DNA of 64,000 nt, taken from positions 37,281-101,280 of the forward strand of contig NZ_JAJSEE010000008.1 of the NCBI RefSeq assembly GCF_023555375.1, read 5' to 3'. The stretch is from Guyparkeria hydrothermalis. Its GTDB lineage: Bacteria > Pseudomonadota > Gammaproteobacteria > Halothiobacillales > Halothiobacillaceae. Below the pieces are notes generated by a model. That model had not been told where the DNA came from. It saw only the letters and a list, made by a program, of their open reading frames with translations, and searched no databases. Shown piece by piece: positions 55,932 to 64,000 of this stretch. Numbering within the stretch: the stretch's first letter is position 1; each line of letters opens with the position of its first letter. The translations under genes were made by a program, and so were the position numbers.

Positions 55932-56045
55932 TCAATAGCCCCAGCGGGGCAGTCGCAGCAGCAGCGACGAGCCGACGGCGCACAGCCCCACCACCGGAAC
56001 GGTGGCCGGGAGGGAAAAATGGGCTGTGCGCAGAAGACGGCTCAT
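55932..56045 (-). CDS. Possible leader peptide upstream of leuA
   Basis: A 37-residue open frame starts MSRLLRTAHFSL and ends SSLLLRLPRWGY. Four of five consecutive codons near the end are leucine, in the manner of attenuation leaders. It contains a strong stem (CACAGCCC with GGGCTGTG, 55978-56027). No T tract follows before leuA, so a classical terminator is not evident. It may be chance. Confidence 0.3.
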   Translation of the reverse strand: MSRLLRTAHFSLPATVPVVGLCAVGSSLLLRLPRWGY

Positions 56046-56076
56046 GACTGCAAGGTAACGACGCGCGCGATGCGTT

Positions 56077-56856
56077 TCAAGATGCCGGGCGCTTGAGGCG
56101 CCGACGCAATCCCCGCGTCAACGTCCACAGCGGCGCCGAGAGCGCATAGGCACTCGCCAGCACCCACAGCGTCAGGGCGAAATCCTTCAGGAGCAGCACG
56201 AACACGATGATCGCGATCGGCAGGCTCAGGAACGAGACGCGCAGACGCGGCGAGAGCCGCTTGCCACTGAAGTACGGGAAGCTCGAGACCATCAGCAGGC
56301 CGGTGGTGATGGTGATCACCCAGACCCAGCCCTGCTGTGCCTCGAACGGGATATCGTGCGCCTCGAAGAACCACACCATGCCCATCAGCACCGCCGCGGC
56401 CGCCGGCGAGGCCAGTCCCACGAAGTAGCCCTTGTCGACCGTCTCCACCTGCACGTTGAAGCGTGCCAGGCGAATCGCAGCCGCCGCGGCGAAGACGAAG
56501 GCGCCGAGCATGCCCCAGCGATCGCCCATGCCCTGCAGGCTCCACAGGTAGACAATGAGCGCCGGGGCGATGCCGAACGAGATCACGTCGGAGAGCGAGT
56601 CGTACTGGATGCCGAACTCCGATTCGGTGCCGGTCATCCGCGCCACTCGGCCATCCATGCCGTCGAGCAGCATGGCAACGAAAACGGCGATGGCCGCCGG
56701 GACGAAGTTGTCCTGAACGGCCATCACAATCGCGAAAAAACCGGCGAACAGGGCGCCGGTCGTGATCAGGTTGGGCAGAAGGTAGATCGCCTTGCGCCGC
56801 CGATGGTCATCCTGCCGGTCGGCCGGTTGCTGCTCGGTCTGCGTCTCGTGATCCAT
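56077..56856 (-). CDS. pssA: CDP-diacylglycerol-serine O-phosphatidyltransferase
   Basis: 259 residues. The CDP-alcohol phosphotransferase motif is intact (DGMDGRVAR, then SEFGIQYDSLSD), followed by about six further membrane helices. It makes phosphatidylserine for phosphatidylethanolamine in the inner membrane. It is downstream of ilvC and before leuA, an arrangement common in gammaproteobacteria. Confidence 0.94.
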   Translation of the reverse strand: MDHETQTEQQPADRQDDHRRRKAIYLLPNLITTGALFAGFFAIVMAVQDNFVPAAIAVFVAMLLDGMDGRVARMTGTESEFGIQYDSLSDVISFGIAPALIVYLWSLQGMGDRWGMLGAFVFAAAAAIRLARFNVQVETVDKGYFVGLASPAAAAVLMGMVWFFEAHDIPFEAQQGWVWVITITTGLLMVSSFPYFSGKRLSPRLRVSFLSLPIAIIVFVLLLKDFALTLWVLASAYALSAPLWTLTRGLRRRLKRPAS

Positions 56857-56898
56857 GTTCTGCCCCTCCCGGGATTGCCTCGTGCGATCGTCCCGCGA

Positions 56899-57966
<1,068 letters not shown>

Positions 57967-58467
57967 TCAGACCTCGGGGATCAGCATGCCGCGCGGGCCA
58001 CGCGAGATACCCAGCGCGCCCGAGCGCACGATCTCGACCACCGGGATCGAGCCCAGCGCGTCGATGAAGGCATCCAGCTTGTTGCCCGGCCCCACCAACT
58101 GCACGGTGTAGCTGGACTCGGTCACGTCGATGATCTGGCCGCGGAAGATGTCCGCGAGCCGGTAGACCTCTTCGCGCACGGCGTCGAAGGCCTGCAGCTT
58201 GACCAGCATCAGTTCGCGCTCGATGTGGGCGGTGTCGGCCATGTCCTGGACCTTGACCACGTCGATCAGCTTGTTGAGCTGCTTGACGATCTGTTCGATC
58301 ACCTGTTCGTCGCCGCTGGTCACCAGCGTCAGGCGCGACAGGGACTCGTCGTGGGTCGGTGCCACGCACAGCGACTCGATGTTGTAGCCGCGTGCCGAGA
58401 ACAGCCCGGCCACCCGGGAGAGCGCGCCGGCCTCGTTTTCCATCAGGATCGAGATGATGTGTCGCAT
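57967..58467 (-). CDS. ilvN: Acetolactate synthase small (regulatory) subunit
   Basis: 166 residues: an ACT domain (HIISILMENEAGALSRVAGL) and a C-terminal ALS_ss domain (ILRVELVQLVG-like region). It confers valine feedback inhibition on the catalytic subunit. It lies 13 bases after ilvB. The length matches the IlvH/IlvN class. Confidence 0.95.
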   Translation of the reverse strand: MRHIISILMENEAGALSRVAGLFSARGYNIESLCVAPTHDESLSRLTLVTSGDEQVIEQIVKQLNKLIDVVKVQDMADTAHIERELMLVKLQAFDAVREEVYRLADIFRGQIIDVTESSYTVQLVGPGNKLDAFIDALGSIPVVEIVRSGALGISRGPRGMLIPEV

Positions 58468-58480
58468 AGTCAGGCCGCCC

Positions 58481-60214
58481 TCACACCAGGATCATTTCGT
58501 TGAGGCCCGCGCCGGCGGGGACCATCGGGTAGACGTTCTCTTCCGGATCGGTCTGGAAGTCCATGAAGACCAGTCGGTCCTTCATGGCGAACGCCTCCTT
58601 GAGCGCGCCCTCGACGTCGGACGGCTTCTCGATGCGCATGCCGACGTGGCCATACGACTCGGCCAGCTTGACGAAGTCCGGCAGGGACTCCATGTAGCTC
58701 ATCGCGTAGCGGCCGGAGTAGAAGAACTCCTGCCACTGGCGGACCATGCCGAGATAACCGTTGTTGAGGCTGACGATCTTGACCGGCAGGTTGTACTGCA
58801 GTGCCGTCGACAGCTCCTGGATGCACATCTGGATGCTGCCCTCGCCGGTGATGCAGGCGACCTCCTCGTCGGGGTAGGCCCACTTCGCGCCCAGCGCGGC
58901 CGGCAGGCCGAAGCCCATCGTGCCGAGACCACCCGAGTTGATCCAGCGGTGCGGCTTGTTGAAGCCGTAGTACTGGGCCGCCCACATCTGGTGCTGGCCG
59001 ACGTCGGAGGTGACGAAGGCATCGCCCTTGGTGACCTCCCAGAGCTTCTGCACCACGTACTGCGGCTTGATGATCTCGTCGGACCACTTGTAGTCGAGGC
59101 ACTTCATGCCGCGCCACTGCTCGATCTGGTCCCACCAGGCCTCGAGCTCCTTCGTCTTCTTCGCGCCGCCGGCCTGGTTGATCAGCTCGATCATCTCGGT
59201 GAGCACCGACTTGACCGCGCCGACGATCGGCACGTCGACGACCACGTTCTTCGAGATCGAGGACGGGTCGATGTCGACGTGGACGATCTTCGCGTGCGGG
59301 CAGAACTTGGACAGGTCGCCGGTCACCCGGTCGTCGAAGCGTGCCCCGATGGCGATCAGGACATCGCAGTGGTGCATGCCCATGTTCGCCTCGTAGGTGC
59401 CGTGCATGCCGAGCATGCCCAGGTGCTGCTTGTCGCTCGACGGGTAGGCGCCCAGGCCCATCAGGGTCTGGGTGATCGGGTAGCCGAGCTTCTGCGTGAA
59501 GTGGGTCAGCTCGTCGCCTGCCCGGCCGAGAACCACGCCGCCGCCGGTGTAGATCATCGGCCGTTCGGCGTTGACGATCAGGTCGACCGCCTTGCGGATC
59601 TGCCCGGAATGCCCCTTCTCGGTCGGCTGGTACGAGCGCATCGCGACCTTTTCCGGGTACTCGAACGGGATCTTGACCTTGGGGTCGGTGACGTCCTTGG
59701 GGATGTCGACCACGACCGGGCCCGGGCGACCGGTGGTCGCCACGTAGAAGGCCTTCTTGATGGTCTCGGCCATCTCGCTGACGTCCTTGACCATGAAGTT
59801 GTGCTTCACGCAGGGACGCGTGATGCCGACGTTGTCGACTTCCTGGAAGGCGTCGTTGCCGATCAGCGCACTGTGGACCTGGCCGGTGAACACCACCAGC
59901 GGAATCGAGTCCATGTGCGCCGTGGCGATGCCGGTCACGGCGTTGGTCGCCCCCGGGCCGGAGGTGACCAGCACCACGCCCGGCTTGCCAGTGGCGCGGG
60001 CGTAACCGTCGGCCATGTGGACCGCGCCCTGCTCGTGACGCACGAGCACGTGATTGACCTGCTCCTGCTGGTACAGGGCATCGTAGATATGAAGGACCGC
60101 CCCACCGGGGTAGCCGAAGACCGTATCGACCCCTTCCGACTTGAGGCACTCGACCAGGATTTCACCGCCGGACAATTCCACGAGAGTACTCACCTCGAAA
60201 CTTGCGCGTTTCAC
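58481..60214 (-). CDS. ilvB: Acetolactate synthase large (catalytic) subunit
   Basis: 577 residues, thiamine-diphosphate enzyme. It has the catalytic glutamate region VRHEQGAVHMADGYARATGK, the FAD-binding middle domain and the TPP region TGEGSIQMCIQELSTALQ. GEGS replaces the usual GDGS, a substitution also known in other gammaproteobacteria. It makes acetolactate or aceto-hydroxybutyrate. The GTG at 60214 is the assumed start; GTG codons at 60193 and 60184 are alternatives. Confidence 0.93.
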   Translation of the reverse strand: MKRASFEVSTLVELSGGEILVECLKSEGVDTVFGYPGGAVLHIYDALYQQEQVNHVLVRHEQGAVHMADGYARATGKPGVVLVTSGPGATNAVTGIATAHMDSIPLVVFTGQVHSALIGNDAFQEVDNVGITRPCVKHNFMVKDVSEMAETIKKAFYVATTGRPGPVVVDIPKDVTDPKVKIPFEYPEKVAMRSYQPTEKGHSGQIRKAVDLIVNAERPMIYTGGGVVLGRAGDELTHFTQKLGYPITQTLMGLGAYPSSDKQHLGMLGMHGTYEANMGMHHCDVLIAIGARFDDRVTGDLSKFCPHAKIVHVDIDPSSISKNVVVDVPIVGAVKSVLTEMIELINQAGGAKKTKELEAWWDQIEQWRGMKCLDYKWSDEIIKPQYVVQKLWEVTKGDAFVTSDVGQHQMWAAQYYGFNKPHRWINSGGLGTMGFGLPAALGAKWAYPDEEVACITGEGSIQMCIQELSTALQYNLPVKIVSLNNGYLGMVRQWQEFFYSGRYAMSYMESLPDFVKLAESYGHVGMRIEKPSDVEGALKEAFAMKDRLVFMDFQTDPEENVYPMVPAGAGLNEMILV

Positions 60215-60479
60215 TGACTAAATGGCTTGACGATCGACTCGACGGCGGGCGAACCACCGGAGCGAGCGTCCGATTTCGGGGTAACCGTCCCCGCATCCGG
60301 GACCCTGCCCCGGATGGTCATCCACTTCTCATTGAGTTTGCCCGAAGGCAAAGAGTGCAACGCGATCAACGCAGCCCATGACGACGGCAGCCCGCCCAGG
60401 CGGTGAGATCATCACCGGCCGAGCAGGCTGCCATCAACCGCGGATGCGCCCGTTAGGGCCCGGCGGTCTCAATCGTAGA
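60215..60479 (-). promoter_or_regulatory. Long untranslated leader of ilvB
   Basis: About 265 bases separate the candidate promoter from ilvB. The stretch holds a GGCAGCC/GGCTGCC stem-loop (60388-60434), a CATCCGGG/CCCGGATG hairpin and a possible 27-residue peptide (starting MISPPGRAAVVM) with isoleucine, valine and leucine codons. Attenuation by branched-chain amino acids is plausible, but no T tract supports a terminator. No other gene was found in 60215-60573. Confidence 0.35.
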
Positions 60480-60485
60480 CCTGCC

Positions 60486-60514
60486 AATATAACGTGTTAT
60501 TGGTCAGATTTCAC
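60486..60514 (-). promoter_or_regulatory. Promoter candidate for the ilvB operon
   Basis: On the minus strand, GTGAAA (60509-60514), a 17-base spacer and TATATT (60486-60491). RNA would begin near 60479. Confidence 0.4.
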
Positions 60515-60573
60515 CACTTTGGGCGTAATGGCCGCGCCCTCGACGAGCGGCACGAACCGATCATCGATCGAAC

Positions 60574-61521
60574 TCAGAAGGTACCGAAGCCGCCACCCGA
60601 GCTCGGCTCGTCCTGTTCGATCTCGCCGTCGACCACCTCGATCATCAGCTGGTTGATGGCATCGGGCGCCTTGCGGAGCTTAAAGAACGAAGCATCGCCG
60701 CCCATCATGGGCAGGTCGGGGAAGAACAGCGCCATGCGAAAACGCAGGCTCAGGGTCTCGGCCTCGCTGCCATCGAGCAGCACCGGATGGGGCAGGAAGG
60801 CATAGCCGCGCGGCGCGTCGTGATCGACCGACTGCACCAGCGCCGCGCCGTTGGCGTTGGGGTCATCGGTATGCATGCCGATGCCGTAGACGACCTGGTT
60901 GCGCCCCGGGATGCGCACGCGGTAGACCAGCTCCGTGCCGCGCGCCTCGTCGTCGGCCCGCGCGCCGATCTGACGATCGGCGGCATCGAAGGACGGGAAG
61001 CCACCCAGGTCGACCGGGTCCTCGAAGGTCTCGAGACCGAAGGCGTACTGGTAGGTGCGCAGGTTGGTACTGGAAATCGGCTCGGCACCGAAGTAGCCGA
61101 TGGCGCCGAGGGCACGCGCCATGGCCTGGAAGACCGGCTCGTTATCGGACTCGAGGCGGTATCCGTGCGCGACGTACTGCGGGTGCTGGTAGGACACGCG
61201 CGTGCCGGCATCAGTCTGCTCGAGGGCCACGCTCAGCACGGCACCGTAGCCGCCGCGCGGGCTCTGCGCCGCGGTGTCGAGCAGCGTATCGTTGGTCACG
61301 ACCAGCACGCGCACCCCCTCGGTGGGCGCGTAGTCACCGACGAGATCGAAACCCTCGGCGACCAGCTTGCCGCGCACGGTCTCGGCGGCGGCATCGACAC
61401 CCTCGGCGAGCGTCTGTCCCTCGATAAACGGCTGGAATTCGGCCCGGACCAGTCCGGAAAACAGCAGGCCGAACATAAAGATACCTGCCAGAAGCAGGCG
61501 GATCGGGTGGGCGTTCCCCAT
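60574..61521 (-). CDS. Secreted protein of unknown function
   Basis: 315 residues. The signal peptide (RLLLAGIFMFGLLFSGLVRA) is followed by a mature domain with EFQPFIEGQTLAEGVDAAAE and VRGKLVAEGFDLVGDYAPTE, and a Gly-rich end (SSGGGFGTF). It has no cysteines in the mature part and no obvious membrane helix, so it is probably periplasmic. I do not recognise the family. It is separated by 198 bases from tusA on the same strand. Confidence 0.6.
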   Translation of the reverse strand: MGNAHPIRLLLAGIFMFGLLFSGLVRAEFQPFIEGQTLAEGVDAAAETVRGKLVAEGFDLVGDYAPTEGVRVLVVTNDTLLDTAAQSPRGGYGAVLSVALEQTDAGTRVSYQHPQYVAHGYRLESDNEPVFQAMARALGAIGYFGAEPISSTNLRTYQYAFGLETFEDPVDLGGFPSFDAADRQIGARADDEARGTELVYRVRIPGRNQVVYGIGMHTDDPNANGAALVQSVDHDAPRGYAFLPHPVLLDGSEAETLSLRFRMALFFPDLPMMGGDASFFKLRKAPDAINQLMIEVVDGEIEQDEPSSGGGFGTF

Positions 61522-61719
61522 GGCTCATCACTCCCTTGCGTCAAAGTCGTTCTGTCGTTGTTGTTGTCGTTTGACGAGTCCGACAATACGCCAGAACCCC
61601 CGCGAACGCCTACCCCCGGCCGGCACCCACTACACCGGGGCGACACCCACGCCGCGGCACAACGACGTCACACCCCATCCCTGGGGCCCATGAAAGCCGC
61701 CGACATCGAGGCCGGCGGA

Positions 61720-61956
61720 TTACTCACCGCGGATCAATTCGACCCGCAACTCGTCTCCCTGCCAGTCGAGCGACACCAGTTCGTGCCCGGCCCGCTCGCA
61801 ATAGGCGCGAAAATCACTTTCCGCGCCACGATCCGTGGCCGTCACCACGATCCGCTGCCCGGGTGACGCCGTCGCCAGTGCCTTGCGCGCCTTGAGTAGC
61901 GGCATGGGACAGGAGAGCCCGCGGGCGTCGACCTCGATCGGCATGTCCTCGCTCAT
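61720..61956 (-). CDS. tusA: Sulfur carrier protein TusA
   Basis: 78 residues. The SirA/TusA signature is DARGLSCPMPLLKARKAL with the persulfide-carrying cysteine. TusA relays sulfur for tRNA thiolation and, in sulfur oxidisers, to Dsr/Hdr-type systems; neither system is seen here. A rhodanese gene lies upstream on the same strand, which could hand sulfur to it. Confidence 0.93.
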   Translation of the reverse strand: MSEDMPIEVDARGLSCPMPLLKARKALATASPGQRIVVTATDRGAESDFRAYCERAGHELVSLDWQGDELRVELIRGE

Positions 61957-62020
61957 CGATACTCCCTCTCGTTAACGATCCGGGAACCGCCCGGGATCGG
62001 ACGGCACGGACCGGGGCGAT

Positions 62021-62341
62021 TCAATCCTTAGGCGCGACCAGCGGCAGCCCCGAACCGGCCCAGTACATCACGCCGCCCTCGAGATTGAACAGGCGATCGA
62101 TACCCTGACCGGCGAGGAACTGGCAGGCTTGCGCCGAACGGGCACCACTGTGGCAGTAGACCACCACGTCGCGATCGCCACGAAACCGGTCGACATTCAT
62201 CGGCACAAGGTGCAGCGGCACGAGGGTGGCCCCTCCGATAATGCCGCGCTCCGTCTCGGCCGGGCCGCGCACGTCGAACAGCGCGACCTCGCCGAGGCGG
62301 GCGTTCAATTCATCGGGGCTGATGCTTTCGTAGGCTGCCAT
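62021..62341 (-). CDS. Single-domain rhodanese
   Basis: 106 residues, cytosolic. The active-site loop is VVYCHSGARSAQACQFL, and FDVRGPAETERGIIGGATLV is typical. The ATG at 62341 has an excellent ribosome binding site (GGAGAGG); an upstream TTG would add four residues. It is 64 bases ahead of tusA, with which it probably forms a sulfur-transfer pair. Confidence 0.9.
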   Translation of the reverse strand: MAAYESISPDELNARLGEVALFDVRGPAETERGIIGGATLVPLHLVPMNVDRFRGDRDVVVYCHSGARSAQACQFLAGQGIDRLFNLEGGVMYWAGSGLPLVAPKD

Positions 62342-62592
62342 AATCCTCTCCAAACCGGTTCGATCGGGGAAGGCCGCGACCGCCGCGAGACACGGGTTAA
62401 CCAGTCATCACACGCCGCATGCCGGACCTTCCCCATATAAGGGAGTGCGCCGCAGTTTAGCGGCGAGTATCGCGCCGCGTCCATTTATCCGGCTCAAGGG
62501 ACGAAACCCGACGCGCGCCCCACGGTCATAACGCACAACGAATACCCTGCCCCCACCATGCACGACAGCGCACCCACGACACGACACCACCG

Positions 62593-63993
62593 ATGACACG
62601 ACATCTTATTATCTGTCTGCTTGCGACCCTGCTGCTCATCAGCCTGCCGGGCCGTGCCGACGCGCAACTGCCGGAGCTGGGCAACCCGGTCGACACCGTG
62701 CTCTCGCCGGCGGAAGAGCGCCAGATCGGCGCCGAGGTATTCGAGCGACTGCGCGCCCGCGGCGGCGTGATCGAGGACCCCTTGCTCGATGCCTACCTGA
62801 ACGACCTGGGCATCCGCCTGATGTCCTCGAGCAACGACACGCAGTTCGCCCCCCAGATGATCATCGTCGACAACCCGATGATCAACGCCTTCACCGTGCC
62901 CGGCGGCTACATCGCGGTGTTCTCCGGGTTGATGCTGGCCGCGGAAAACGAGAGCGAGCTCGCCGGCGTGGTCGCCCACGAGATCGCCCACGCCACCCAG
63001 CGACACATCGCGCAGATGGTGGCCGCACAGACCGGCAACAGCATGACCGCGGTGGCCGGGTTCATCGCCGGCATCCTGCTGGGCGCCATCGACCCGCAAC
63101 TGGGCGCGGCGGTCGCCACGGCCGGTATCGCCGGCGCGGCACAGAGCGCCATTAATTACACGCGCATGCACGAGCGCGAGGCGGACCGCATCGCCATCGA
63201 CACCCTGCGCCGGGCCGACATCGACCCGCGTGGCATGGCCAGCTTCTTCGAGACCCTGCAACGGCGAGCCGGCGCCGATCCGGGGCGCCAGTTCGAGTTC
63301 CTGCGCACCCACCCGATGAACAGCGAGCGCATCAGCGCCATACGCGACCGCCTCGCCGGCCTGTCGAGCAACCGGTTCGGTGCAAGCGACAGCCAATCGT
63401 TCCGCCTCGCCCGGGCCCGGCTCGCAGCGCTCACCGGCCGCAGCGGCCTCTCCCTCGACCCGGCCGACGAGACCTATCGCCAGGCCGTCGCCGCCCAGCG
63501 CCGGGGGCGACACGATCAGGCGATCGACAAGCTGCGCCCGCTCTACGACTCCAACCCGGGCAACCGCTGGTATGCCCTGCCCCTCGCGCGAGCACTCAAC
63601 GACGTGGGCGAGACCGAGGCGGCCGACCGCATCCTCGACGACCTCATCTCGCTCTATCCCGGCGACACGACCCTGTTGCGCGTCGAGGTCGACTGGATGC
63701 TCGACCGGGGCGATGCCGAGACCGCCTACGAAACCGCCCGCCGCGCCGTCGAGGCGCGCCCCGGGGACGCCGAGGCCGCGCTGACCCTCTCCCGCGCGGC
63801 GAGCGCGGCCGACCGACCGCGCGAGCACCACGAGCAACTCGGCCGCTACTTCCTGCTCAAGGACAACTTGGTCGCCGCCCATCAGGAGCTCGAGACCGCC
63901 TACACCTTCACGGCCAACAACCCGCGCGCCCAGGCACGCATCGAGTCCACCCTGCAGGAAATCGAACGTCGCGCCGGCCAGACAGACGACTGA
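62593..63993 (+). CDS. bepA: M48 metalloprotease with TPR repeats, BepA-type
   Basis: 466 residues. Signal peptide (LIICLLATLLLISLPGRADA), M48 zinc site VVAHEIAHATQRH with the downstream glutamate in RMHEREADRIAIDTLRR, and a C-terminal TPR-like domain (residues about 300-460). BepA (YfgC) proteolyses and chaperones misassembled LptD and other BAM substrates. It is complete, ending seven bases from the window end. It is divergent from the rhodanese gene. Confidence 0.93.
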   Translation: MTRHLIICLLATLLLISLPGRADAQLPELGNPVDTVLSPAEERQIGAEVFERLRARGGVIEDPLLDAYLNDLGIRLMSSSNDTQFAPQMIIVDNPMINAFTVPGGYIAVFSGLMLAAENESELAGVVAHEIAHATQRHIAQMVAAQTGNSMTAVAGFIAGILLGAIDPQLGAAVATAGIAGAAQSAINYTRMHEREADRIAIDTLRRADIDPRGMASFFETLQRRAGADPGRQFEFLRTHPMNSERISAIRDRLAGLSSNRFGASDSQSFRLARARLAALTGRSGLSLDPADETYRQAVAAQRRGRHDQAIDKLRPLYDSNPGNRWYALPLARALNDVGETEAADRILDDLISLYPGDTTLLRVEVDWMLDRGDAETAYETARRAVEARPGDAEAALTLSRAASAADRPREHHEQLGRYFLLKDNLVAAHQELETAYTFTANNPRAQARIESTLQEIERRAGQTDD

Positions 63994-64000
63994 ACCCCCT

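Noticed and set aside
58800..58860. GEGS instead of GDGS in IlvB as a lost TPP site
   Set aside because: Glutamate at this place occurs in active enzymes of other gammaproteobacteria, so it is not a defect.
62425..62440. GGAAGGTCCGGC (minus strand) as a MITE end
   Set aside because: Eight bases match, then the sequence departs, and no YTAR or partner is present.

Overview
The window is GC-rich (roughly two-thirds G+C) chromosomal DNA from a gammaproteobacterium. It has a polar-flagellum gene set (FlhF and FlhG), a Bam-complex lipoprotein, LpoA, and the gammaproteobacterial cluster ilvB-ilvN-ilvC-pssA-leuA. Several genes suggest a sulfur-oxidising, CO2-fixing lifestyle: TusA beside a rhodanese, a periplasmic tandem rhodanese, a periplasmic thioredoxin with a CPFC motif, a CbbY-type phosphatase and a CbbR-like LysR regulator. 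A Halothiobacillus/Guyparkeria-like or ectothiorhodospiraceal organism fits, but that is inference. No tRNA, rRNA, CRISPR array, prophage or transposase gene was seen.

Layout. 1-11.6 kb: a minus-strand flagellar block, in transcription order fliL-M-N-O-P-Q-R-flhB-flhA-flhF-flhG-fliA, then cheY cut by the window edge. A good sigma-28 type promoter precedes cheY. 11.7-18.3 kb: a diguanylate cyclase, rsmI, and divergently lpoA-yraN-(DiaA-like SIS)-(FAD-linked oxidase). 18.6-26.8 kb: a CcsA-like membrane protein, a CorB-type transporter, radA, xseB-ispA-dxs-queD (overlapping or nearly so) and folE2. 27-36 kb: bamC and dapA (minus), bcp and a PIN-PhoH ATPase (plus), a DUF302 lipoprotein, a LysR regulator, a DUF4124 protein and proS. 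36-46.6 kb: an adaptor/TolC pair, a periplasmic thioredoxin, wrbA-like/DUF2069/galU/slyD, a membrane protein, cbbY, a stand-alone CZB protein, a CBS protein and sbcB. 46.6-54.3 kb: slt, gluQ, a tandem rhodanese, a lipoprotein, prfC, rimI and an unknown gene. 54.3-64 kb: leuA, pssA, ilvC, ilvN, ilvB, an unknown secreted protein, tusA, a rhodanese and bepA.

The most unusual content is between the genes. A family of miniature inverted-repeat elements has four copies (8794-9067, 18371-18554, 43406-43588, 44806-45079) plus one possible solo end (16305-16323). The ends begin GGAAACTCTGCACGA or GGAAGGTCTGCACGA and are flanked by 4-bp duplications of the YTAR type (CTAG/CTAG and CTAA/CTAA in the two full copies), as in IS5-group transposition. 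Full copies have a 266-bp core with an outer stem and two internal hairpin arms. The two short copies each lack a different arm. The copy between fliO and fliP adds exactly 270 bp, keeps the reading frame open, reforms the fliO stop codon and appears to supply a new start and first codons for FliP. A different palindromic-ended 142-bp element sits on the other side of fliP and carries the ribosome binding site of fliQ.

The genes are otherwise mostly housekeeping: flagellar assembly, isoprenoid precursor and queuosine/folate precursor synthesis, branched-chain amino acid synthesis, envelope assembly, DNA repair and translation.
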